Shown piece by piece: positions 35,706 to 48,718 of a stretch of 64,000 bases of DNA. Location: assembly GCF_029784155.1 (NCBI RefSeq), contig NC_073692.1, positions 420,648,745 through 420,712,744 of the forward strand, in the 5' to 3' direction. The first letter of the stretch is position 1. Each line of letters starts with the position of its first letter. The DNA is from Uranotaenia lowii (taxonomy: Eukaryota > Arthropoda > Insecta > Diptera > Culicidae). The notes under the pieces were generated by a model. It ran no database searches and was not told the DNA's origin. It worked only from the letters and a program-made list of their open reading frames with translations. The position numbers were made by a program, and so were the translations under genes.

Positions 35706-38225
35706 TGATGAAGAATTTTTTTTTTGGGCTTACAGGGAACGTTAATAAAATAAGAAACGATGCTAAATTAAAGATTTCAAAAATTGATTGAAGGTCCCTT
35801 AACAATTTGTAAATTTGGATGAATTTAAATAGAGAAACAAGCCCTCAAACTTCCAATTGCAATTGAAATTTAAAAATAGTACAATGTAAACGACTTCGGA
35901 AAATTAAATAGACATTTTTTAGTATATGTTCTTTGAATAATACAATAGTAAGCAATACCCAATGATTGTTTTTTTTTTCTATTTTAAATAAGTTCCATAT
36001 AAAAAATAAGGCCAGAAAAAAAATTTATTTCATCTTTTATCACTCCCCTCCTTTCAATCTTTTTCGAACCTCTAAAGAGGGAAATTAATAAAGTTGTAAC
36101 AGATTAACGTAAATTATGTTAAACTAGTGCACCCACAAATCAGACTCTATTCCAGTATATACCAACCCTCCTTGTAGAGGTGTTATTGGCATACAATTCA
36201 ATGCCAGACCTACACTAACAAGCTTTCTTATCGTTGGCATTGTCCTCCCATCGCAACAGCATTTTATGATAAGTTATCTAAAAGGATGGAGATCCAATGA
36301 AATTATTTTCTTGTTTTGCATGAATGTGGTGGTTTTGCTTGGGAGTTCGAGTCTAAACTCTATATGCCAGTAGTGTTTTTCCAATCATATTATCTTTATA
36401 CACTTTTAATCGCATTTTTGGCATAGAGTTAGCGCCATTGAAATTTGGCAACTTTACTTTGGGTGTAGACTTTTCAAACGATTGAATTATTGAATATCAA
36501 CATATTCATATATTGATTATTTTTAAATTATTGAACTTTAAAAACTCGATTTTGCGATTCTGATATGATTAATGTAGATTGTATGCTATTTTATTGCTAA
36601 CAAGTTTGAGAATTCACTTTTTTATCGTCATGTTTCAACTTTCAGGTGACAAAAGAAGGATTTCAAAAAATATATAGTTACCCTAAAATGTTTGTTCCAT
36701 GACCCACATCAAAGATGCGGAATAATAGGCTTACCAGTCAGAGAGACCTAATTTCTAGAACCGAGTATCCTCCCCAACTCCCTTTTCATCGTTTTCTTAA
36801 CGGTCCGAAGTGCTGCTGCTTCACAATTCCACGCCATACAACAAAATGAAGAGCAAAAGAACAAAAGAAAAGAAATACATTGTCATCTGATTCGTTTGAT
36901 TTCCAGAGAGCCATTATACTTTCGTTCGGTGCTTTTCACAAGCGGCGATTTTCCAGAATCTAGATCTAGGAGTTTGTTTGCACATGGCCTATGTTTTCGA
37001 AAACTCATTTTAGATTTCGGTTCTGTTTTGTCCTCTTCAGATCTTTGGAAGAACCCTGATCAGAACCGTGTGATTAATGCCGTACTCGATTGTCGGAAGT
37101 AGGTCACGTTAAGGTCGGTTTAAGAATCAAGGTTTTCCTGGCTATTCTTAAAGATTATTTACTAAATCACAAAAATCGATGTGCTTTGGAGGATCTGATA
37201 AGGCTATGTTGGGAATTTCAGTGAAGATGTTATGGTTGTTGATTTTCTGTTTCAAACGGTTTCATCGAGTTACTACTTACTATTTCATACTATTTAAACG
37301 TCATTTCAACAACTTATTTGAATCACTGGAAAATCTTTTCTTTAAAATTTTTAAGCAGCTTTTTGGAATTGTGACAACAAATTTCGAGTATTCTTCACCT
37401 GCCACGCAACCTTTGAAAAGATAACCTCGCTTAGTTTCGAACAACAACGAACATTTTCATTGACGAACGCATCTAACGCCTGCCATACAAAGCATTTTAT
37501 TCCATGCAGAGGAAACCAAAACGACTGCAGCATCATTGCAATTCGTCGCGGATTGCAAGTGATATATGTAACGGCAGAACTTCAATTGTCACCGTTATTT
37601 ATTGTGAAGATAAATAATGGTGGGCCTATCATGCCTGAGTAGGAGTGCGGAAAACGAAACCAATTCATCAACCGTGCGCGCCGTCAAGAGTGAGTTGCAA
37701 TTCGGGTGCGAAATCAGAACTGTATTCTATTGGTGGGTAGCTAATATCTAAGGGCCTGGGCTGAATGATAGCTCCAGCTCCAGGCCTATAGCATGATATT
37801 ACAATCAAATTAAGACTGTTTTTCTTCTCGCTGCGTTCGGCAGATTCGTACGAATGTTTACAATCAATTTGGACAACAGAGGCGTAACATCAAAAGATAA
37901 CAATTTTGGAAGTACAGTTAAAAACATTTATTGCAGGAGTGTGATTGTAACAGAACAGAAGTAGGAATATTAAAATGAAGAAAACACTCTTTTGGTATGG
38001 AAATCCACAAAAAAATTTAAAACATATTTTAATTTTGGTGCAAAATTGCTTTGGAACTCTGATAGTGAACAGTACAAATTTGACATGAAGCTTCCAAAAA
38101 GATAGATACCCGAAGCTAGAAAAGAATTGGAGGTAACGATTGTTTCAGTTTACCCAGCAGTGGTTTGTATTTTATTCTAATTTGTGTTAAGAACCTTCTT
38201 GGTTGAGTAATTTTAATGAAACAAA
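35706..38225. other. Intergenic DNA, no gene recognised
   Basis: AT-rich to 36600. The stretch 36750-37700 has more balanced composition and looks unique; frames 36896-37102, 37179-37424 and 37460-37642 are short and have no recognisable domain. Confidence 0.4.
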
Positions 38226-38227
38226 GC

Positions 38228-38432
38228 AATCGAATGATTACCTTCAATACAACCACGGTATGAGAAAAGTTCAAGTACCGGTATTTCGATATCAACTTAC
38301 TATCTTCTTCAGTGAGCATTAACGGTTGACCGATTCAATAGAAAACGCTCTCTGGAGAAGATAGTTAGTTTCATTCAAATTATCGCTATCTGAACGTTTC
38401 TAATACCGTGGTTGAATTAAAGGGTAGCTTAT
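38228..38432. mobile_element. Inverted pair of Penelope-type terminal fragments with a hammerhead-like core
   Basis: Two related blocks of about 85 bp lie head to head: 38232-38312 (read on the minus strand) and 38352-38432 (plus). Both end in ATACCGTGGTTG followed by AWTRAAGG. The minus copy contains CTGAAGA, a short stem (GATA/TATC), then GAAA and TACCGG (38277-38312), the order of core elements in minimal hammerhead ribozymes described from Penelope-like elements. The plus copy is diverged in the core (CTGGAGA). No reverse transcriptase remains. Confidence 0.45.
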
Positions 38433-38744
38433 GTAAGCATTTATCAAAAATCTCATTTTCTTTTCCTTTGCTTGGCTTAACGACATGGATTTCCGACAAA
38501 GTTATTTTTGAATAAAACGATTTTTTGTGTAATTCCATGAAAAAAAATATCGTAAAATGGGTGAAAATTGTTGTCTACATAATTTCCCTTAAGGACCAAA
38601 ATGTACTCTGGTTATTGCGTAAAAGCAAGTAAAAATTCCTAAAAATGCGTAAAAACAAATAGAAATTACGAAATTTCATACCATAACATGTGTTGTTTGA
38701 TATCACTTTGATTGTTAATGCGACATATCAACAAGTTGTATTTA

Positions 38745-38762
38745 TATATATAAAAATGAATT

Positions 38763-38795
<33 letters not shown>

Positions 38796-40774
38796 TCCCT
38801 ATAAACTCGAAAACTACTGAACCGATTTGCGTGAAACTTGACTGGTGAGAATATTGGAGGCAGGAGAAGGTTCCTATTATAGTTTGGGACCCCTTCCTCT
38901 CTCATGAAGGGAGGGAGGGGCCTCCCAAACAAAAGACAATTTTTTGCATAACTCGAAAACCCATCAAGCAAATGGTGTCAAATTTGGCATGGGGTGGTTT
39001 ATGGGATCGAGGGATATTTCTATGAATATTAGGTACCCTTTCCTCCTCTCAGTGGGGTTACAGGAAGGGGGGAGGGGGGGCTACCTCACAATTTTTCATA
39101 TAACTCGAAAACTAATGAAGATATTGGAACCAAATTTGGCACGGGAAGGTATTTGGATACGAAAAATATCTCAATGATTATTTGAGACTCCTCCCTCTTT
39201 CCAGTAGAAAGAGGGAAGGGGCCTCTTTAATACTTTTTTACATAACTCAAAAACTAATAAAGCAAATGGAACCAAATTTGGCATGGGGGTGTATTTGGAT
39301 ACGAAAATTATTTGTATGATTATTTGGGACACCTCCCTCTTTCCAGTAGGGAGATAAAAAAGGGGGGAGGGGGTCTCTGTTATAATTTTTCACATAACTC
39401 AAAAACAAATTAAGCAAATGGAACCAAAATTGGCATGGGCGGGTATTTGGGAACGTGACATGTTCTAATGATTGTTTAAGACCCGCTCCTTCTTCCAGCG
39501 GGGAGAAAGGAAAGAGGGAAGAAAGTTTCATACAATTTTTACTGCATATCTCAAGGACTAAAGCAACAAATGGAACCAACTTTGGCATGGAACGATATTT
39601 GGATAAGAGAAATGCTCCTATGAATATTTGGTATCCCTCACTCCTTCAAAAAGGTGGATGAAAAGGGGAGGAGAGGTCTCCCTTACAATTTTCAGTATAT
39701 CTGGAGAGTTGATCGAGTTGATTGAACCATATTTGGCATTTGAGGGTATTTAGATACGAGAAATTAGTCTATTATAAATTTAAGCCTTGCCTTTTTTCAG
39801 CGGAAAGATATAAAGGGGAGGGGGGGGGGGCCTCCTTACAATTTTTTCGCATAACTATAGAATTGATCGAGCTAATGAAACCAAATTTGGCATCAAAAAG
39901 TATTTGAGTACGAAACATACTTTTTCTATGTGAAACAATTCTTTTCTTGCAGTAGGATGATAGAATTAGGAATATAGGAAGGGAAGAGGAGGCATATATT
40001 TAATTTTTTTTACAAAATCCAAGAAATGCACAAAACTTAACATGGAAACTCAATTTGGTATGATTCTATGATTATCTGACAAACCATTCTATTTTCAGAG
40101 AGTAGGTATATAGGAGGAGGGAGGTGAGCCCAATACAATTTTGTTAGCATAAGTTCTCAATTTATGCTAACGAAGCCAACAAATGGGAACAAATATGGCA
40201 TGGAAAGGTTCTTGGTTACGAAATGTTTCTACGATTGTTATAAACCCTTATGCTTTACAGTGTAGAGAGGGGAAGAAAGGAGGAGGCTCCATATGCATTT
40301 TGTTGTAAAGCTTAAAAACTTATCAACTAATGGAACTATATTTGATATAAGAGGATTTTTGGGAACAAAAAAAATTGGTACTATTATTAAAGATCACGAC
40401 TTTTAATCAGCAGGAGGTGAAGGGAAGGACAGGAGGGGGGGGCTCTCTTATCAGTTTTTTTAAGCATAAATCCAGAACATTTCAAGCAAAAACAGCCGTA
40501 TTTTATAGTTTAGATTGTTTGCGTACGATTAATTTGAGACCCTCCAGACAGATTAAAATTATCAGGTCTTTAACACAAATTTATAGAGCAAGATTCAGAA
40601 TATTAGTTTAAGTTATCTTTGTGTTGCAATTCGAAACTCCAGCTGCAGCGGTTGCTTATGAATTATGTTATAATTTGGTTTAAAATAATGTCAATAAAAC
40701 AATAAAAAATTGAATAATTTTTGAAAATATCATTTGATTTTGAAAGGTGTAGCAAAGCCCACCGGGTCAGCTAG
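38745..40774 (+). mobile_element. Helitron-like non-autonomous element with tandem internal repeats
   Basis: The left part has TATATAAAAATGAATTTCTG followed by (TCTG)n and CTATAAACTCGAAAACTACTG, a layout familiar from insect Helitron-like elements. The right end has a short hairpin (GGTG..CACC) followed by GGGTCAGCTAG and T, matching the Helitron CTRR-type 3' terminus with insertion before T. The body is some ten degenerate units of about 150 bp, each with TAACTCRAAAACTAATNAAG, GGAACCAAATTTGGCATGG and a purine-rich GGGAGGGGGCC block. No Rep/helicase frame. The same family occurs reversed from 53211. The left boundary is approximate. Confidence 0.7.
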
Positions 40775-40775
40775 T

Positions 40776-42079
40776 ATATGATAAAATTCAACATGATTTT
40801 GGCAAAACACGTAAGACAATTAATTTAAACTGCTTCGAACGGTGACACATATTAATAAAACATTACTCGGTCCACTATTTGTGGGGTTAATCGAAAAATG
40901 TCCTTAAAAGTGTAGAAAAATCACCAAGATAGTGGAAAATAAAATAGAAATGAAGAAAACTCATTTTGAAGATGATCCTTTAAGAAAAAAAACCTTCAGT
41001 TGTCGCAGGAAGTCTAAATCTGAATTTAATTTGAGATTTTTTGCCCCTGGAGTTAGGCACCTTCGTCGATTTTTTTGTGGGTAATTAAAAAAGTGATTAG
41101 GTACTGGGGATTAAAAATCAAAATAAAAAATATCTATAAAGACAAAAGTATGCACTGAAGTGCGTTTTAAGTTATGGAAGCTAAAATGAACACATTTTGG
41201 TAGATGAATCCTTTAAACTTTTTTTTGCTTTGATTAAATTTGGTTGAGATCAACAAATTACACCATCTAGAACATTGGGTGGCCCAAATTTTTAACAGGC
41301 GGGTAAAAATTTTTATATGACATTTATTTTTTTTTAATTATTACTGGAGAAAAAACAAAAAATGCTATGAAAATTAAAAATTTCTGCATAGGCCTGCTCC
41401 AAGCATAGATTCGTCTCAGTAAGAATTTTTTTTTCATACAATTAATTTCAACGAATTATTTCAAGCTATTTGAAACCTTCATTATTAATTCCATAAATGT
41501 GAAATCGCCGCCCATTTCAAAACTTTTTAAGTTTACTGATCTTCCTGAAAATTTTTTGTATGTGTTTCAAACTTAACTTGGAACGAAATTGTTGCAAAAT
41601 TGTACCGTTCAAAAGCTCTCGTTATTTCAAATATTATTTACTAAAACCAGCACTGACCTACTGAACTTTTTCGAGTCGAATCTCGAAATTTATCTCAGAA
41701 AAAAATTAAATTTCTAAAGAATGTTTCATAAAGTCCAAATTTGAATTGACATATGTATCGGAAAAGTCATCCATAAACAGGATGTAAATTCATTTGGTTA
41801 TTCATGATCATTGCACCGTTCTTTAAATGGAAAAAATTGCGAAAAAAAACAATTTCCTTAGAAAAATACATATCTTGCATGAGCTTTCTTTACGTCGTTT
41901 GAAACATCTCAAGAATTCACAAAAAACTGCTGCAACAGTTATCAAAACAACTTTAGAATGGGTATTTCACATGTTTATTGGTCAGGCTACCAATATTCTA
42001 AATGGAAATTGCGATTAGTTTGTGTCAGTTTTGTATTTGATTGATTACATTTCACGATTTTGATTACGCTCACGCGAGA
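40776..42079. other. AT-rich intergenic DNA
   Basis: Nothing recognisable was seen on either strand. The frame 41827-42018 has no support. Confidence 0.4.
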
Positions 42080-42081
42080 TA

Positions 42082-43301
42082 CAGTTGCGTTCAAAAAAGA
42101 ATGAAATCGCATGAAGCTGCGCACCCTCTTCCAACTTTGACAAGCTGCCATTTCTCTCTCGGTTTATATTTTTTCATGAAAACTTCACACAATCTAGTTC
42201 AACTATCCAACTAACACTCCACAAAATTTGAATTCTTTTCAATGACGAGAAACAAAGATACAGCTTTTCCCGTAAAAAAGGGAAATTTGGAGTTGCTTCA
42301 CTAAATATGCTGTATCTTTGACAATTTTCATTAAAAAATCTTGAAATTTTGCCCAAAGATGTAAAAATATTTGATCTAATATCAGGCCAAGTTTCGTCGA
42401 AATCGATGAACGTGATCAAAAATGGTGCCGGATTGAAAATAAGGTTGATTATCGCCCAGCAGACGATTTCATTCTTTTTTGGACGGATATTTGTATGGAA
42501 AACATCGTAATCCATGTATTCTTGGTTTTTTCTTACACAAAACCAAAAGTTATCACAAAGAATGTTGTAAATTGCTTACAACTACATTCATACTTTATTT
42601 CGAAAGAGAAAATATTTCAACAGGGTTCAAAATAAGAAAAACAGGGTTCAAAATAAGAAAAACAGAGTTAAAGAAATGACCTGCTAATTATACCGATAAA
42701 CAAATTTGATCCACAATTTAAGCGAGTATTCTATTCGCTCTTTTGTTTCAATACCAGCTCTGCTGGAACAATTTCTATTTCTAAACAAAGCAAGGATGAA
42801 GTTCCTATCAATTTACAACATTCTTTGTAATAAATGTTGACTTTGTGGAAGAAAAAACCAAGAATACATGGATTACGATGTTTTCCATACAAATAACCGT
42901 CCAAAAAAGAATGAAATCGTCTGCTAGGCGATAATGAACCTTATCTTCAACTCGGCACCATTTTTGATCACGTTCATCGATTTTGACGAAACTTGGCCTG
43001 ATATTAGATATAATATTTTTACATCTTTGGGCAAAATTTCAAGATTTTTTAATGAAAATTGTCAAAGATACAGCATATTTAGTGAAGCAACTCCAAATTT
43101 CCCTTTTTTACGGGAAAAGCTGTATCTTTGTTTCTCGTCATTGAAAAGAATTCAAATTTTGTGGAGTGTTAGTGGGATAGTTGAACTAGATTGTGTGAAG
43201 TTTTCATGAAAAAATATATACCGAGAGAGAAATGGCAGCTTGTCAAAGTTGGAAGAGGGTGCGCAGCTTCATGCGATTTCATTCTTTTTTGAACGCAACT
43301 G
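42082..43301. mobile_element. TA-target inverted-repeat element with arms of about 495 bp
   Basis: The termini are CAGTTGCGTTCAAAAAAG and its inverse, flanked by TA (42080-42081 and 43302-43303), as for Tc1/mariner-type elements. The arms remain near-identical inverted repeats to about 42576 and from about 42809, leaving a loop near 230 bp. Inside each arm the terminal motif recurs inverted (CGATTTCATTCTTTTTTGG at 42464-42482; CCAAAAAAGAATGAAATCG at 42901-42919). No transposase. Twin frames in the arms (minus 42174-42515, plus 42934-43209) reflect the inverted duplication. Confidence 0.8.
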
Positions 43302-43303
43302 TA

Positions 43304-46300
43304 TATTCTGTTAAGTCGTCCTTCTGAAAGATTTACCAAAACCAAACCGAATTTGGTTGAAATATTGTCAAATGTTATACCACTGAAAATCCTATAAAAT
43401 TTTTACGAACACGTTAATAATACTAGGCTATTTAAATTTTGTTAAATTTTCATAATTGAACCTTTTACTTTTCAAATTAAGAAAAATTTGATAATTTTTA
43501 AATACCACGTTTCAGAGCTTCGGGTTTTTTTTTTTGAATAAGCAAATTTGGTCAAATGCTGATGGATATCCGATGTTATAAAACAAAACTTTCTTTTCGA
43601 ATAGTTGAAGAAACTTTCAAATATAATTTTGATTAAGATGTGAATGTGGTTGAAAGTATTTTTATAGTTTGATACGATCTGTTTTCCTGAGGCTTTCTAA
43701 ACTTCCCAAAATTAAAGGTAGAGTTCAGTCGAAAGCTCACAACAATGTAGAGACCACTTCAAAAACCAATGGTATGAAATAATTAATAACAATCGGAAAA
43801 ATATTGCCTAATACCTTTTTGATGCAAAGCACAAATAAGACAAAGTAAAAAAATTTACATTTTTTCTAGGTGCAAAGCCTTTAAGAGCTTATTTCCTCTA
43901 ACATGGAAGCGCTAATTCCAATGCAATTAGTTAATTTTCTATCAGCTCTTGTTTTCTAGATAACTCTTGAAAATAGGTAAAAATTCTTAAAATAAATTTG
44001 TGCACTTTTTTGACAAACTATAAATTTTTAATCCAATGAACCACTTTTCAGAAGACCGCGTATAATTTTGTCATCTGAGAAAAAAGTTACAGATACTTTC
44101 TTTTTTGCTAATTTTTTTTCTTCAATCTAGCAAAAATACGGTAAATTTGACTGAATTTTAGAAAAAAATTGAGCCAATTTAAATCCTTGATATTTTTTTG
44201 AACCGAAGTCAAATCATGGCATAGTCTGCAACAAAGTCGTTAAAATAGTTAAAATCTTGAATATCGAATACTCAAAGACTTTCCTGAATGTTAGAAATAG
44301 TTGTAGTCTTATCTATTCCAAGTTCTAAAAATTGAAAGATTTCATTATTTCAGCGTATCTGTGAAAAGAATTGCTAATCTGAATCCGTGATTGAATAAAT
44401 ACACATCATCTAAAAAAAATTTACTGATTTGAAATCTGGTTTCAGTTTTCACGTAGCCTCAGGAATTTATTTATTAGTTATCAAAGGTCGATTTTATTGA
44501 AAACTGATCAATTTTTCATTTTTCACACGTTATACCACTAAATCTTAAAGCGATAGATAAAATCAGTCAAATGATTTATAATCAGCACGCCACAATCTTC
44601 TTAAATCTGTTATTAAATAAAATAAAATTATTTAAAATTATCTCTTATCAAAAATAAAAGGTTTTCGAAGATTGTGGCATGCTAAATTTGAATCATATTA
44701 AATCACTTTTTTTATCTATCTCATTTAGATTTAGTGATATAACGTGTGAAAAAAACAGGCAAAAATGATGTTACCCTGTGAATGAGCCAAATATTGTACA
44801 ATTGTAATTGTAAATTCGATCAAATATTTTTCAATGTTTTCGGATTGGTTTTTGGTGACTACATAAATATCATTGCGGATTCATGCGGATTCAATTTTTT
44901 TTATTAATGAGTTTGGATAGCGTTTAAAAATCACCAAATCTTACCCACATCTTTTGAAAAGATTAATCGCCGTAAAGTTATGTTTGTTGATTAAGGACAG
45001 CAAAGTTTTTACTAAAAAAAGGCGTTTACATAAACTAGTCAAATCGAGATAATGGAAAATTTGAAATGAGTTTCCACTGAAATTTTGTTAATTATTTTTA
45101 AGTTTGCAGATGCGAATTAAAAAAGATAAATTCTGAGAATCAGCTTTCAAGTCGGATTGAGTGAGGCTAAGGTCCATACTTTGACAAAATCAATATTATT
45201 TATGATATAACTAAAGTTCGTTTGAAAAATTATTATTTTAAATGTCAATATCATGTAAAAGTTTTCAATAATATTTCCATTTGTCTATTCCATTTTGCAG
45301 ATTATTTTTGAAAAAATTCACCTATCGATTTTTTAACGGAGAGCGGTAAACTTGGAGATTTTGGAAAAAGGGCGGTTATTTGTTTTGAATTTAAAAACCA
45401 TGAAAATGACTTCATGACCACAGTAATCAAGTGATTTAATATTCATAGGATAATTGAACCGAGGAGATTCTAAATCCTTTGAAAAAACAGATGTAGATAC
45501 AAACATAATAAGGGAGCAATAATTTATTTCGTATTCCGCTTCATTCTACTAGTTTTCAAAAAATTCCTTATCAAAGGAGCAAAATTCGTGAAAAATTGCG
45601 ACTTACAAAAATGGCTTTTTAAGATTAATCTATACGTGATGTGACATAGGCAATTTTTTTTTCAAACCGTATTCAAAAATTGTTTTTTTTTATTATTTGA
45701 ATATTCCACAGCAATTTATTTATTTTATTGGCCCGCCAGCATATCTCATTTTTTTTTCAAATTTGGCCTGTCATGGCCATATTCATGATCAAGAACGAAT
45801 TGAATGCTGAAAGAGCAGCATTTGAGAGAAACTTTACAAATAAGTATACCTAATCCAAAAATTGTGGAACATTCTTTTTTCCTGTTCGAATTAAAAAATC
45901 ATGTTGTCACTAGGGGAGTGGGAGAGTTTGGAGCAAAATAAATCAAGATGAATGAAAATTATAAATAATATGTTATTGAACATTTTTTTGTTTGTAAATT
46001 TTTTAATTTAATTTTTTTTGCTCGATTTTTGACTGTTTAAAATGAAATTATTTTTTGGATTCAAAATTTTTTTGGAATATGGTGATCTTCAAAATCTTAA
46101 CTCCAAACTACTAGCTATACTTATCAATTAAAAGATATAAATTTTATATGTTATAAATTTTATCCGTTAATCGATCATTCAAATCAATGCCTTGATTTCT
46201 GAAGAATAAAAAATTTAACTATCAACGTCAAATTTAAAATGTTTCCCTAAAATACCTTAAACTGGTTTTGTACAATCAGAGCACATGATGGATAAAAACA

Positions 46301-47990
46301 ACAAACAAGGAGTAGCAAATAAATTATTTATGTTGAATAAACTTATTTTACATGAAGCTTCCGTTCTTTTTTTGAACATCGCATATCATTCAATATAGTA
46401 CCAGTTGTAGAATATTTTCAACAATCGAAATTTCAAACAAAACAAATAAATATAACTCAAATTTTTTTGAATTTTATTTTTGCCAAAAATTAGAATTTTT
46501 CCTGTTTATTTAGTTTACTTATAACATGAGCTTTAAAATATATATTGAATTTTTTTTTGTTAGTTTTAAAACTTTTTCAATATCAGAGAGTCAGAGATAG
46601 TTTTGAATAATGAATATCAAAAAGTTAAGGTAAGTAGTTTCTTAATTTAACATGATCAATATGTATTTAACTAGCATAGATTTTTAAAAATTTCGAAAGA
46701 AGAAAAAATGAAATGTTTTTTTTTTAATTTCATTAACAAACTGAGAAAAGGCTAACGAATTCTTAATCATATTATCTAGTGATGAACTAAAGAGAGAGCA
46801 GTTTTCAGTTTTTCTATTAATTTCTTTCCGAAACAGAGTACATTGTGATTAAAATCTATTCAATATTATTTTTTCATAAAATTTCTTCAACATAAGATTT
46901 AATGATTTCAAGAAACTTTCCCCACTTTCCCATACTATTTTAAACTTTGAATTTACTAAATGCCATTCAAACTAAATTGAAAACTTTGATAAAGGGTTTT
47001 TTAAAGTTCGATCATGGTTTTTGGAAAGAATTTGATAGATTCGTTCGCTTTCTAATAGTCGTTCAATTTTAATAACGGTTCAATTATTCAAAAATAAAAA
47101 AAAATCAGTATATTGTAATGGTACCTACATCTTTTAATTGATTTTGAATTGATTTAGCGTTTTAGCTCCTTCTCGCAATTTATTGATTTCTATTAAGATA
47201 GTTTGATTTAAATTAAAGTGGATGTTTTCTAATACGAACACATAACAAAAGTCATCAGAGCAAATTTACGGTTTAAAAATATATTATAAAAAATTAAAAA
47301 TTAATCATATTCAACTGAACTTACAATTATTGTATTTTTCCTTGCTGTTCATGTCAATATAACAAAAAACTTAAACGGCTCTGCGTTAAATTTTTTCAAA
47401 TAGATAACTGCAATCAGATGCCTATCTGATCGGTTTTGGAACAAAAAAAAGACTAATAAAAAGTTTAAATTTGTGTTACTGTAATTTTTTAAATTTCTGC
47501 AAAAGAAAAACAGTTTAAATCTTAAATATTTAAACCAACCAAGTAGGTTCAGTTTAATATTTTAATTAATTGGAAGTTTTGGCATAAAAAGCCTTATTTT
47601 TAAGCATTTTTTTCGTTTAAATTTATCAATCAAAGCTTGCCGAGTTGGATAATTACGCTGAGTGCTAAATAAATCGAGTTTTTCAAAAAGCTACAAACAC
47701 ATTTTTTTGCAATACCGCAAAATACCCTTCAGAATCAAGTTTTTCAACCTAAATCCATAGATTTTTGTTTCTTCTTCCAAATCAAATTGGGTCTATATAA
47801 AGCAGTTTATGACACTGTTTTGAAATCTGTATCGAAAAGTATTACTTTTTCCGGTATGAAAAGCAGGCCAAACATACATATATAGGTAACAAATATTTTA
47901 GTGCGAAGTTGAAAAAAGGCAACTTGCAAACTTGCAAGCCAATGAAAAATCTTCTTTGGAATAGTCTCCCTACTTTCCTCCCTGATCTGT
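43304..47990. other. AT-rich intergenic DNA
   Basis: No gene, RNA gene or large repeat was recognised over this 4.7-kb stretch apart from the hairpin element at 44519-44755. Homopolymer runs are frequent. Confidence 0.45.
44519..44755. repeat. Hairpin-forming inverted repeat, arms of about 85 bp
   Basis: TTTTTCACACGTTATACCAC at the left pairs with the reverse complement of GTGATATAACGTGTGAAAAA at the right, continuing inward through TAAATCTTAAAGCGATAGAT to CACGCCACAATCTTC (arm 44519-44600; right arm about 44667-44755). The loop is about 66 bp. It resembles an old MITE; no target duplication was identified. Confidence 0.6.
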
Positions 47991-48718
47991 CAGGAACTAG
48001 ACATTAGTCAGTTGAATGCCAGCTGCGCTAAGTGTTGCCGGTTGTTGTTGGCTATCAATCTAGTCAAATCCGCCCGATCTGCATTTCTCAAATCGTACTC
48101 TATATAATGCAGCAAACACTAGGGATGATCTAAAACGCAAGCGCACTAACCGAAAATCCGATCCCACGCACTAGATATCGTTGCCACCCTAGCCTATTCC
48201 GCGGTCCGGCAGTTGTAAATGCGCAAACAATAAGATGAAAATTAAGCCTATCATTAGCTAATCGGCTGCTGACTGACTGGCTGACTCTTTGCGCCTTGCG
48301 GGGGCATCAGCTTAGTCGTACCCAGAGAGATGCATCATAAGATCTAGTACTAAAGCAATCTAGTGCTCATCTTTTTGCTGCTTAGAAGCAGCAGCAGCTT
48401 CTTTCTTCCTTATCAAACTAGAACTTCTAAACGCCTAGCTAGCTAGCCAGCGCGCGATCAAAACGGGAGAGTCTAAATCATCGCCAGTCGCAACGTGATT
48501 TGTGAGGCGTTAGAGATGTATCTAAAGCGCGCGCATAGGCCTGGTAGTGCATAGGTAGTGCGCATGTAGTACACGCCATAGAACAGCCACTTGCGCGAAG
48601 CAGCGACAGAAATCTGATCAGATCTTGACGGGTCGCATCGTGTGCCGTTTTTGTCAGTTCCGGGCTCGGACTTTTCTCGCAGGTTTGGCAACGGAACTCG
48701 TTCCGCGATCCAGCCAAA
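47991..48718 (+). promoter_or_regulatory. Upstream region and 5' UTR of the carboxylesterase-family gene
   Basis: Composition shifts from AT-rich to balanced near 48000, as expected for a promoter region. Candidate core elements are a TATATAA at 48101-48107 and, nearer the start codon, an initiator-like GTCAGTTC (48655-48662), which would give a 5' UTR of about 60 bases. No consensus DPE was found at the correct spacing from that initiator. GC-rich palindromic stretches (CTAGCTAGCTAG near 48436-48447, and GCGCGCG-like runs) are present. Which start is used is unknown. Confidence 0.4.

Noticed and set aside
42174..43209. Matching 91-113-codon frames on opposite strands
   Set aside because: They sit in the inverted arms of one transposon. 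The similarity comes from the duplication, and the visible differences (Pro/Ser, Ser/Tyr, Trp/Gly) are replacements, so there is no sign of selection for a protein.
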